DNA from: a virus
DNA: 22,242 bases
Direction: 5' to 3' (one strand)
Virus record (IMG/VR): IMGVR_UViG_3300027508_000053
Coordinates: 1-22,242 of that record
Part shown: in pieces, positions 11,150 to 17,513 of the stretch
How positions within the stretch are numbered: position 1 is the first letter of the stretch
Layout: each line of letters opens with the position of its first letter
Position numbers and translations under genes: made by a program
The notes under the pieces: generated by a model
The model's input: the letters and a program-made list of their open reading frames with translations, nothing else
Told to the model about the DNA's origin: nothing
The model's database searches: none

Positions 11150-11770
11150 ATGGAACAAGAAGTTGTCGCACCAGGCATTGTTTTGTTTAAAGACATTGTA
11201 CCTGACTATAAAGAGCTTATTAAAGAGATTGAATTTGTAGCCAACTCTCCATCTAAAGTTGTTAGATGGAAACGCGCTCTTGTAGGAAGCGATGCCACAG
11301 GCACTGCAAAAAGTGAGCATCGCAACAACTCTAGTATGGGCCTCAATGCTGAGTGGTCTACTCTAGAAAATCAAGAATTAGCCGCTGGCGGTCATCTTGC
11401 AGCAAAAATGGTAGGGCTTATGGATTTATGTTACACAGAGTACAAAAAAATATATCCCGCTGTAAATTCTGCTGAAATGCCTATTGCTCCTATTGTATTA
11501 AAATACCAAACTGGTCAAGAGTACAAAATGCATGCAGACGCTGGTGGAGGAAACAGTCGAGTTTTGTCTTTAGTTTGGTACGTAAATGATGACTACGTTG
11601 GTGGTGAGTTAGAGTTTCCATACTTTAATTACAAATTAAAACCACCAGCAAATTCTATGATTTTCTTCCCTTCTAATTATATTTACGCCCATATAGCCCA
11701 CCCAGTACAAGAAAATACAAAGTACGCTGTTGTTTCTTGGATTTTAGAAGATATCCACAGTCATGCCTAA
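11150..11770 (+). CDS. 2-oxoglutarate/Fe(II) dioxygenase, prolyl 4-hydroxylase-like
   Basis: This 206-residue protein is a double-stranded beta-helix dioxygenase that would use Fe(II), O2 and 2-oxoglutarate to hydroxylate a substrate. The iron ligands are His128 and Asp130 (M-H-A-D) and His181 in I-Y-A-H-I-A-H-P-V. Lys191, ten residues later, occupies the 2-oxoglutarate-binding position that is Arg or Lys in prolyl hydroxylases. The strand G-G-E-L-E-F-P (151-157) is typical of the P4H group. AAAGGA precedes the ATG. It follows the Hint protein gene by 10 bases and overlaps a second oxygenase by 8. The substrate cannot be read from sequence; a virion protein is the inference from position. Confidence 0.85.
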   Translation: MEQEVVAPGIVLFKDIVPDYKELIKEIEFVANSPSKVVRWKRALVGSDATGTAKSEHRNNSSMGLNAEWSTLENQELAAGGHLAAKMVGLMDLCYTEYKKIYPAVNSAEMPIAPIVLKYQTGQEYKMHADAGGGNSRVLSLVWYVNDDYVGGELEFPYFNYKLKPPANSMIFFPSNYIYAHIAHPVQENTKYAVVSWILEDIHSHA

Positions 11771-12368
11771 AGATTATAAGTATTTTGCAGACGATTCTCT
11801 TATGGGTACGCGGCCAGAGATAAAAGAGCCTATTTTTGTAAAAAATCTTTTAGAACCTGAGGTATTTAATAACGCTGTTAGCACATTAAACTCTTATACA
11901 CCAGAAATGATGTCCTATGACAGGGCTTTTGGACGTTTTATGTTAAAAGACACTGTTGGAGCTATGCCAGACCAGTTATTAGAGCATTGTTTAGACAAAG
12001 CTAGGGAAATCTTTGGAAGCAGCACTTTATTACCAACTTATTCTTGTTATGTAAGGTACAAAGGCGCTAGGGCTAACCTTCGTCATCACAGAGACAGCAA
12101 CGCTTGCACCTACACTCTTGATTTATGCTTAACTGCTAACGCGGATTGGCCTTTAGTTGTAGAAGAACAAGAATATCTGTTAAACCCTAATGAAGCGCTT
12201 TGTTTTTATGGGGAAGACCAGCTTCATTGGAGAACCCCATTCCCAGATAAAGAAAACACGGTAATTGATATGGTATTTTTGCACTATGTAGAGCCAGACC
12301 ACTGGTGGTTTACACATGGCGCAGATTATCATCAAGTACTTTTGGCAAATAGAGAACCTGGTATGTAA
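11763..12368 (+). CDS. second, divergent 2-oxoglutarate/Fe(II) dioxygenase-like protein
   Basis: This 201-residue protein also carries a dioxygenase triad: His109 and Asp111 (H-H-R-D) and His155 in D-Q-L-H-W-R. Lys163 is a candidate 2-oxoglutarate ligand at about the expected distance. The strands between the ligands (Y-T-L-D-L-C-L-T; W-P-L-V-V-E; N-E-A-L-C-F-Y) fit the beta-helix fold. It shares little sequence with the previous oxygenase, so the pair may act on different residues or substrates rather than being a simple duplicate. It overlaps that gene by 8 bases and shares TAATG with the next. The fold is more certain than the activity. Confidence 0.7.
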   Translation: MPKDYKYFADDSLMGTRPEIKEPIFVKNLLEPEVFNNAVSTLNSYTPEMMSYDRAFGRFMLKDTVGAMPDQLLEHCLDKAREIFGSSTLLPTYSCYVRYKGARANLRHHRDSNACTYTLDLCLTANADWPLVVEEQEYLLNPNEALCFYGEDQLHWRTPFPDKENTVIDMVFLHYVEPDHWWFTHGADYHQVLLANREPGM

Positions 12369-13099
12369 TGCCAATTATTAAGTTTTACCCAACTGATGAC
12401 GTTATTGGGGGCTTTGCGCCCGCTCCAATACCCGCGGCAACTCAAGTGCCAGAGTGGTTTAGAAAACTATCTCCGTATCAGTCAGATAATAAAAGTATTG
12501 TAAAAGGGGACGACGGGGATAACCCACATAGTGGTTATTTTTTAAACACAACAGCAAAAAAATGCATGGCTATGATTGACACGTTTACAACTGGGTATTA
12601 CTTTTTATGCCCTGTAGACATTTACTTTGATACTACAGATGAAGATAACATCCAGATAAAGTGGAAAAACACACAATATACGTTTATATTAACCCACTCT
12701 GAAGAACAAACTGGGAACTATCCATTAGATGAGTCATTTTGTAAACAGTCTTTTAGGTGGGTACCCTATTGGATGACAACTACACCGCCTGGATACAGCA
12801 CCTTGTTTACACAGCCCTTTCATAGATTAGATTTACCGTTTATTACTACGCCTGGAGTTATTGATACTGATGAGATGCCTTCTGCTGGCGCTTTGCCTTT
12901 TAATATTAAAAAAGGGTTTAAAGGTATAATTAAACGTGGAACACCCATTGCACAGGCCATACCTTTTAAAAGAGAATCTTGGGAACACGAAATTGTTGAT
13001 AACAGGCCTCAAGAGGTTATAGATAAGTTAAACTTAATAAGTGCACAATTTACGGGTTCTTACAAAGACCATATGTGGGAAAGAAAAGCATATAAATGA
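12368..13099 (+). CDS. conserved phage-type protein of unknown function
   Basis: This 243-residue protein starts I-I-K-F-Y-P-T-D-D and has an early P-A-P-I-P-A...V-P-E-W-F-R-K-L motif, then a T-A-K-K-C-M-A-M-I-D-T-F-T-T-G-Y segment, aromatic-rich strands, and Y-S-T-L-F-T-Q-P-F near the middle. I recall proteins with this motif order annotated only as hypothetical in T4-like cyanophages and other aquatic phages, often near oxygenases or tail genes, but I cannot name the family with confidence. The composition suggests a soluble beta-rich protein. It shares TAATG with the second oxygenase and ATGA with the next gene, so it belongs to the same cassette. Confidence 0.7.
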   Translation: MPIIKFYPTDDVIGGFAPAPIPAATQVPEWFRKLSPYQSDNKSIVKGDDGDNPHSGYFLNTTAKKCMAMIDTFTTGYYFLCPVDIYFDTTDEDNIQIKWKNTQYTFILTHSEEQTGNYPLDESFCKQSFRWVPYWMTTTPPGYSTLFTQPFHRLDLPFITTPGVIDTDEMPSAGALPFNIKKGFKGIIKRGTPIAQAIPFKRESWEHEIVDNRPQEVIDKLNLISAQFTGSYKDHMWERKAYK

Positions 13100-13404
13100 A
13101 AATTTCAGACAAATTTAAAAACAGCGAAAAAGGCAAAAATTTACCTAAACCTGTTAGACCATGGGACCTGCTAAAAACAAGCGAACCAAGAGCTACGGAC
13201 GAAGTTGCTAGCGAGCGTCTTTCCATTTGTAGAGAGTGCCCAGAGTTATTAAAAGTTACAAGCCAGTGTAAAAAATGCGGTTGTTTGATGAACTTAAAGG
13301 TAAAGTTAGCAAATGCGTACTGCCCATTACACAAATGGATGCCAGCAACAGATATAGATAAGGCTGAAGATGACGCATCCGAAGATACTAGTAAGCATAG
13401 CTAA
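13096..13404 (+). CDS. Cys-rich zinc protein, function unknown
   Basis: This 102-residue protein holds a dense cluster of metal ligands in residues 45-79: C-R-E-C (Cys45, Cys48), C-K-K-C-G-C (Cys58, Cys61, Cys63) and Y-C-P-L-H-K-W (Cys76, His79). This C-x2-C...C-x2-C-x-C...C-P-x-x-x-W order is shared by small phage proteins I recall next to the type of protein encoded at 12368, with no known role. Both termini are charged and disordered. The start shares ATGA with the previous stop, and its last 35 bases overlap the glycosyltransferase gene. It may be a binding partner in the cassette, which is inference. Confidence 0.75.
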   Translation: MKISDKFKNSEKGKNLPKPVRPWDLLKTSEPRATDEVASERLSICRECPELLKVTSQCKKCGCLMNLKVKLANAYCPLHKWMPATDIDKAEDDASEDTSKHS

Positions 13405-14383
13405 CTATAAAGACCCAGAGTTTTACAAAACCGTAGTATCTTTATGGGAAAACGCCTATTATAAAGACTCTATAGTTTTTTCTCTTGTTTCTGAAGATGA
13501 CCAGGAGTTTGATTTTTCTTTTATACCTAAAGATAACTTAATTTACCGTCATTTTTCCGCAACTCAGTATTATGGCGGCCTTTGCTGGGCTAGAAATTTA
13601 GCTACTCAAGTTGATTTTGAGTACGATTACTTTGTTCAGTTTGACTCCCACACTAGAGCCAAGCCTAATTGGGATAAAAACGGGTATGAAAAGTATAAAT
13701 ATGTTGAAGCAGCTTTTTCTAAACAAAAGGTTTTAATTTCTTATGCTCCCCCATCTTATTTAGTGGAAAGTGCTGGAACAGACATATTTGAGTTAGAAGA
13801 TAAAAATCGTTTTGGTGGGCGGGCTATACAATTTGACTTTTTTGCTCCAGGATACGCTTTTCCTGGGTACGAGTATTTAAAGGGTACTGAAATACAAAGA
13901 CATTACTGGACGACCTGTATGTACATGTTTGCTCCAAAAGCTTGGGTAGATGAGGTTGGGGTAGACGGGGTTGGGGCGTTTAACACAGAAGAGTTTAATC
14001 AATCATTAAGAACTTTTGCTAAAGATTGGGTAGTTTACGCAGTTGGGGCTAGAGACGTTTTTCATGAACATCACGCCTCTCATTTAAGAAATGAAACTAA
14101 AATGATAAGGCGTCCATGGGGCGACGCTAGAGTAGAGGCTTACTGGGAGCACGTAATTAAAGCTACCAATCATCTAGGGCGTTTAATATCTGGCCTTGAA
14201 GACGTCCCTCTAGAGGCTGTAGAACGGTTTTTTAAAGTCACTGGTCTAGATACAAAATGGATGAATATAGAAGGCAGTTATTACGACGGCGTAAAGAAGA
14301 TACAAACTGAAAACGGTGAGCCGTTTGATAATTCTAGGAAAGGGATGCCTCCAGTGCCCTCTGGGGAGTTTCCAACAGTTTAA
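13370..14383 (+). CDS. GT60-type glycosyltransferase (GlcNAc transferase family, Skp1 Gnt1-like)
   Basis: This 337-residue protein matches the GlcNAc-transferase family PF11397/GT60, whose best-known member adds GlcNAc to hydroxyproline on Dictyostelium Skp1. The evidence is the N-terminal I-L-V-S-I-A-N-Y-K-D-P-E, the G-L-C-W-A-R-N-L-A segment (residues 70-78), and D-Y-F-V-Q-F-D-S-H-T-R with the sugar-nucleotide/metal D-S-H motif at 92-94, followed by N-W-D. Later motifs are T-T-C-M-Y-M-F-A-P and V-F-H-E-H-H. The domain begins within ten residues of the start, which justifies the 35-base overlap with the previous gene; AAGG lies a short way upstream. A donor of UDP-GlcNAc type is likely from the family. 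Its position three genes after a prolyl hydroxylase-like enzyme suggests sequential modification of a protein. Confidence 0.87.
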   Translation: MTHPKILVSIANYKDPEFYKTVVSLWENAYYKDSIVFSLVSEDDQEFDFSFIPKDNLIYRHFSATQYYGGLCWARNLATQVDFEYDYFVQFDSHTRAKPNWDKNGYEKYKYVEAAFSKQKVLISYAPPSYLVESAGTDIFELEDKNRFGGRAIQFDFFAPGYAFPGYEYLKGTEIQRHYWTTCMYMFAPKAWVDEVGVDGVGAFNTEEFNQSLRTFAKDWVVYAVGARDVFHEHHASHLRNETKMIRRPWGDARVEAYWEHVIKATNHLGRLISGLEDVPLEAVERFFKVTGLDTKWMNIEGSYYDGVKKIQTENGEPFDNSRKGMPPVPSGEFPTV

Positions 14384-14420
14384 TCCTGACAATTAGTAAA
14401 TACTCTTAGATACTAGTATC
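14384..14420 (+). promoter_or_regulatory. candidate phage promoter/regulatory element, copy 1
   Basis: CCTGACA (14385-14391) begins one base after the glycosyltransferase stop, with TAGTAT (14414-14419) 22 bases after the CTGACA hexamer. Related CCTGAC elements lie in two other gaps (16614 and 20228). The 22-base spacing is long for a normal sigma-70 promoter, so a phage-specific or extended element is possible. The putative target is the surface protein at 14470, which has AGAGAAAAGG before its ATG. Confidence 0.4.
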
Positions 14421-14469
14421 AGCGCCCCCGATATCAGGCGTAATTACTTCTCTAGAGAAAAGGTAAACA

Positions 14470-15534
14470 ATGTCAAGCTATAACTCACCGCTTCCAGTGG
14501 GTTCACCAGAGGGCACAGGCGCTTACGCCATTGCTATCGGAGATACCCCAGCTGGAACTAACAATGTCGGTAACTCGACCGACTCAGCAGGAAACGTACG
14601 AGTAGATTTTGTGTGGGGCAGCTTCCCTATGCAGCCAAACGATGAGCGTACAGACGGCACAGCAGTTGCAGTAGTAGCATCAAACGCATCTCAAAATTAC
14701 AACTGGAATGGCTACTCAAACTACCCAAGCGCACGTCTAACTCCTGCAACTAGTAACAACCACACAGTTGCAGAAGCTGAATGGAACAACTACCCACAAT
14801 TTACACCAGGCGCAGGTAACTACAAGGTTACAGCAGCTTCAGGTAACGGAACAACTGTTACTTACACAGCACAGAATAAGCTTGCAGTTGGAGATACTGT
14901 AAACATTACAGGTCTTACAGCTTCAGCTTACAACCTGTCTTCAGCAACAGTTGCTACAGCCGATGCCCTTAAGTTCACAGTAACTAACGCAGCTAACGCT
15001 GGTGAAATTACAGGCCAGTGGTACGGCAAGGTAGAGGCTACAAACGCTCTAACAGCATACGATGGCGCTGGAATCACATTCATCGTAGTACCTTCAGTAA
15101 TTGGTGAGACAACAGCCCTAGCTCTTGACGAGCTTAAGGATGCTGGTTACGAAGCAGCTAACATCACAACAGCTACAGCAGCAACTAACGCAGCTATTTC
15201 AGTAACTGCAGCAGCTCGCACAGCTGGTTCAACAACTGCAACTCTTACAGCAACTGGAGCAGGCGCAGCCTTCCCAGTTGGCACAAAGATTACAGTTGCA
15301 TCTCTTGCTGACACTGGTGCTCCACTTAACGGAACATACACAGTTACAGCTAATGCAACTAACACAGTTTCATTCGTATCTTCTGCTTCAACCGTACTTG
15401 CCCTCACAGGCTTGTCTGCTGGAACAGTCGTGGGCGTTGCTGGAACAATCAAGTCTCAGACAGTTGCAGCTGGAACAGCCTCAGTTCTTTCAACAGCTAC
15501 AATCTCAATTACACCTTACGCAACAGCTTCATAA
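14470..15534 (+). CDS. virion surface protein with PASTA-like segment and repeated beta domains
   Basis: This 354-residue protein is rich in Ala, Thr, Val and Asn and uses C-ending codons far more than the preceding cassette, as expected of an abundant structural protein. Residues about 118-187 and 243-330 look like two copies of a beta domain (V-T-A-A...V-G-D/T-x-V/I...L-x-x-x-Y...T-N). Between them, residues 206-232 (V-V-P-S-V-I-G-E-T...A-L-D-E-L-K-D-A-G-Y) match the PASTA motif, a wall- or muropeptide-binding module. It has its own upstream regulatory element and a strong terminator. A head decoration, tail or fibre role is likely; which one is not clear. It has no signal peptide. Confidence 0.7.
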   Translation: MSSYNSPLPVGSPEGTGAYAIAIGDTPAGTNNVGNSTDSAGNVRVDFVWGSFPMQPNDERTDGTAVAVVASNASQNYNWNGYSNYPSARLTPATSNNHTVAEAEWNNYPQFTPGAGNYKVTAASGNGTTVTYTAQNKLAVGDTVNITGLTASAYNLSSATVATADALKFTVTNAANAGEITGQWYGKVEATNALTAYDGAGITFIVVPSVIGETTALALDELKDAGYEAANITTATAATNAAISVTAAARTAGSTTATLTATGAGAAFPVGTKITVASLADTGAPLNGTYTVTANATNTVSFVSSASTVLALTGLSAGTVVGVAGTIKSQTVAAGTASVLSTATISITPYATAS

Positions 15535-15549
15535 TCTCTCAACACAAGC

Positions 15550-15582
15550 AAAAAGCCCCCAGCCATTGGCTGGGGGCTTTTT
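15550..15582. terminator. strong bidirectional terminator
   Basis: AAAAAGCCCCCAGCC (15550-15564) pairs perfectly with GGCTGGGGGCTTTTT (15568-15582) around a 3-base loop. A GC-rich core with a T-run on each strand makes it functional in both directions. It lies between the convergent genes ending at 15534 (+) and 15597 (-). Confidence 0.95.
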
Positions 15583-15596
15583 AGTTTAAAGGTATA

Positions 15597-16130
15597 TTAG
15601 TTTGGGAACGCCTTTAGGTGTTCCTCGTATCTTTCTCCGTTTTTCTGGCCTGGGTATACTTTCCAGGCGGACCAATCTTTTCCGCCGTTTGACATGTGAT
15701 ACGCAATTTTTGCGTTAGTCACAGGGTCTAGAAGGTCTTTATTAGTTTTTAGTTCAAATTTTTCACGTCTATCGTCGCCAAGACTTCCCAGCATATTAAT
15801 CTGAAACATGCCGTAAGAATTGTCGCCTGTATTGACGTTTCCATTATGAGCTAAGGGGCGACCGTTAGATTCTTTTTTAGCAACCGCGTAGGCGACCTTG
15901 AGAGCTTTTCCCTCAAAACCAACCGCGCTAAGCAGGTCAACTAAGTCTGTATCTGACAGTTCTTTTGCTCCTTTGTACTTATCTAGTGGGTCCACAGCGA
16001 TTTCTTGTACTGTCACAGGTGTTACTTCCTCATCCGCATTAGCTAACGTGTGAGGTAGTGCTCCTATTAACAGTGCATACATCGAAAACACCGCCACTTT
16101 ATCTATTGTTTCTTTTCTGATATTGAACAT
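15597..16130 (-). CDS. exported lysozyme-like / lytic transglycosylase-type enzyme
   Basis: I start this gene at ATG 16130, which has AGAGGAG at ideal spacing, rather than at the in-frame TTG at 16151. The 177-residue product has a signal peptide (about residues 1-33, ending L-A-N-A, then D-E-E). The catalytic domain shows the transglycosylase order: A-V-A-K-K-E-S-N-G-R-P with Glu87 as the probable acid, N-S-Y-G-M-F-Q-I-N (105-112), and D-L-L-D-P-V-T-N-A-K-I-A near 132-143, then D-W-S-A-W. It would cleave glycan strands outside the membrane. It is the only minus-strand gene in the late region and has a hairpin on each side, like an independently controlled moron. Roles in release, wall remodelling or superinfection are possible. 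Confidence 0.87.
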   Translation of the reverse strand: MFNIRKETIDKVAVFSMYALLIGALPHTLANADEEVTPVTVQEIAVDPLDKYKGAKELSDTDLVDLLSAVGFEGKALKVAYAVAKKESNGRPLAHNGNVNTGDNSYGMFQINMLGSLGDDRREKFELKTNKDLLDPVTNAKIAYHMSNGGKDWSAWKVYPGQKNGERYEEHLKAFPN

Positions 16131-16150
16131 TTCTGCTCCTCTCAGTTGCA

Positions 16151-16174
16151 AAAGGCTCCATTACTGGAGCCTTT
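16151..16174. terminator. hairpin between the lysozyme-like gene and its leader
   Basis: AAAGGCTCCA (16151-16160) and TGGAGCCTTT (16165-16174) form a perfect 10-bp stem with a TTAC loop, and T's follow on both strands. On the leftward strand it lies within the leader, just before the ribosome site of the lysozyme-like gene, so it could attenuate it. On the rightward strand it could stop antisense transcripts. Confidence 0.65.
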
Positions 16175-16367
16175 CAAGAACTAGGGTGCCACAGTAATAC
16201 ACGTATGCGCAAGTTAAGCCACGCTTAAAAAATATATTTTTTTTATGCTGACATATGACAAATATCATTATTTAATATAAGAGCTGGTATTTCCACATTT
16301 TATTGTGCTACGGATAACATATACGCGTATTCTAATTTAAATTAAACTACCTTTAGGAACAGAGCAC
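16175..16367. promoter_or_regulatory. AT-rich divergent promoter region
   Basis: This 193-base AT-rich gap separates the leftward lysozyme-like gene from the rightward gene at 16368. A leftward promoter can be drawn as TTGTCA (16261-16256) and TATATT (16236-16231), spacer 19. A small inverted repeat TTAAGC/GCTTAA (16214-16228) lies just inside it. A rightward candidate is TTGTGC (16303) with TATTCT (16328), spacer 19. All are weak matches by eye. No gene or tRNA is seen here. Confidence 0.4.
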
Positions 16368-16613
16368 ATGACACTAGCTGAGTGGGCAGGCACCCTTGCA
16401 GGATTTGCGGCTTTTGGAGCCACAATCATCGCATCAACATCATGGGTATTAAAATCGTATTTAAAGAACTTTGTACATGAACTTAAGCCCAACGGGGGCT
16501 CTTCGATGAAAGATACCGTCAACTCAATACACGCAGAGCTTACAGAGCTTCGTATATCAGTAGCCCGCCTAGAGGGCCGCTTTACCCAGCATCTTGAGGA
16601 TACTTCAAAGTAA
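16368..16613 (+). CDS. single-span membrane protein with coiled coil, holin/XhlA-like
   Basis: This 81-residue protein has one N-terminal membrane segment (about residues 5-27, A-G-T-L-A-G-F-A-A-F-G-A-T-I-I-A-S) and a C-terminal helix with heptad spacing (I-H-A-E-L-T-E-L-R-I-S-V-A-R-L-E-G-R-F) likely to form a coiled coil. This layout is like XhlA-type haemolysins and other holin-associated phage proteins. AGGAAC precedes the ATG. It sits between an exported lysozyme-like enzyme (divergent) and another membrane protein. A lysis role is inferred from topology and place; no exact family is recognised. Confidence 0.7.
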   Translation: MTLAEWAGTLAGFAAFGATIIASTSWVLKSYLKNFVHELKPNGGSSMKDTVNSIHAELTELRISVARLEGRFTQHLEDTSK

Positions 16614-16660
16614 TTTAGCCTGACAGTACAGCCCGACTTTGGCACACTTATCTGTAGGAC
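16614..16660 (+). promoter_or_regulatory. candidate phage promoter/regulatory element, copy 2
   Basis: TTTAGCCTGAC (16614-16624) is identical over 11 bases to 20228-20238, and GTAGGAC (16654-16660) also recurs at 20253-20259. CTGACA is followed after 22 bases by TTATCT (16648-16653), the same spacing as in copy 1. The element fills the gap before the holin-like gene at 16682, whose AAGGAG site follows it. Confidence 0.45.
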
Positions 16661-16681
16661 TAATTGCCAAAGGAGCAAAAA

Positions 16682-16978
16682 ATGAACAAAGCGGTACTCT
16701 CATCTTACGCCCGAAACTTGCTTGGTCAAGTTATCGGAGCAATCGTTGTAGTTATGCAGGTAAAGGGTTTAGCTACCCCATTGGAATTTAGTCAGGGCGA
16801 GTGGCTACTAGTTGCTAACTCATTATGGGCATCCCTTGTCCCAGTAGCACTTCGCTACGTCAATAAAAAAGACCCAGCGTTCGGCCTTGTTGCCGCAAAG
16901 GGCGCATCACAAATTACAAAGTTAATTGAAGCAGAACTTAATAAGTCTGCAAAAAAGTCCGCTAAGAAATCAAAGTAA
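16682..16978 (+). CDS. two-span holin-like membrane protein
   Basis: I start at ATG 16682 with AAGGAG (16670-16675) in front; an in-frame TTG at 16664 precedes that site. The 98-residue protein has two hydrophobic segments (about residues 13-30 and 40-60), a conserved-looking L-R-Y-V-N-K-K-D-P-A-F-G after the second, and a Lys-rich tail (K-S-A-K-K-S-A-K-K-S-K). This matches actinophage proteins I recall annotated as holins, with R-Y-x-N-K-K-D-P-A-F-G as the memorable motif. It has its own upstream regulatory element. A holin role is plausible, but a second holin set exists at 6554-7093, so one of them may do something else. Confidence 0.75.
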   Translation: MNKAVLSSYARNLLGQVIGAIVVVMQVKGLATPLEFSQGEWLLVANSLWASLVPVALRYVNKKDPAFGLVAAKGASQITKLIEAELNKSAKKSAKKSK

Positions 16979-16993
16979 GGTTGGTACATATAC

Positions 16994-17239
16994 ATGTCTA
17001 AAATTCAATGCGACAACTGTGAGTTCTCAGCAGACTACACTTGCCAAGATTACGGCACTAACCCAGTTAACTATTGCACTAGCTGCTTACCTACATGGTT
17101 AGTAGACCGTGCTGAGGCTGGTCACTTCCCTTTGATGGAACAACTTCCAAAAGAAGAAAAAGCATCTAAGAAGAAGGCTGAAGCTAAAGCGGAAGAAACC
17201 AAGGCGGAAGAAGAAGCCCCTTCGGATGAAAGTAATTAG
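16994..17239 (+). CDS. zinc-ribbon protein with Lys/Glu-rich tail
   Basis: This 81-residue protein has two CxxC knuckles: C-D-N-C (residues 6-9) and C-T-S-C (28-31), with Cys17 between them, enough for one structural zinc. Residues 53-81 are an alternating Lys/Glu/Ala tail (E-E-K-A-S-K-K-K-A-E-A-K) that is probably a charged helix or disordered. The Shine-Dalgarno sequence is distant (AAGG about 14 bases upstream). It overlaps the next gene by 14 bases. No family recognised. Confidence 0.7.
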   Translation: MSKIQCDNCEFSADYTCQDYGTNPVNYCTSCLPTWLVDRAEAGHFPLMEQLPKEEKASKKKAEAKAEETKAEEEAPSDESN

Positions 17240-17513
17240 ACGCCAAGCCATACAAGTCCACCCCGTACCTGAAAAGGTTATGGACCCGCAAGGCCCCTTC
17301 CCTAAAGAATTATTTAGAGAAGAACGCATAGTTACTGAATACGCTTCTCAATATGATGAGGACGGCTCAGACTCTCCTCTTGGAGCGACTGTTCAAAACA
17401 ACTATAAACCAGAGCGTGTTTTGCGCTGCTCACGTTGTTTTGCAAAAGTGTTAGAATCCCAAACTAAAGACCACACTTGTGAAGAGGGTTCAGATGCCGA
17501 AGAAGACAGGTAA
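17226..17513 (+). CDS. small protein with C-terminal CxxC...HxC zinc finger
   Basis: This 95-residue protein has a Pro-rich N-terminal part and a zinc-finger-like end: L-R-C-S-R-C-F-A-K-V-L (CxxC at residues 68-71) followed by D-H-T-C (His83, Cys85). The last residues are acidic. It overlaps the previous gene by 14 bases and the next by 20. It could be a regulator or an adaptor, but no family is recognised. Confidence 0.7.
   Translation: MKVIRRQAIQVHPVPEKVMDPQGPFPKELFREERIVTEYASQYDEDGSDSPLGATVQNNYKPERVLRCSRCFAKVLESQTKDHTCEEGSDAEEDR

Noticed and set aside
13050-13334. Antisense 94-residue ORF opposite the Cys-rich gene
   Set aside because: The sense protein has a coherent zinc-ligand pattern and start/stop overlaps; the antisense frame has no such support.
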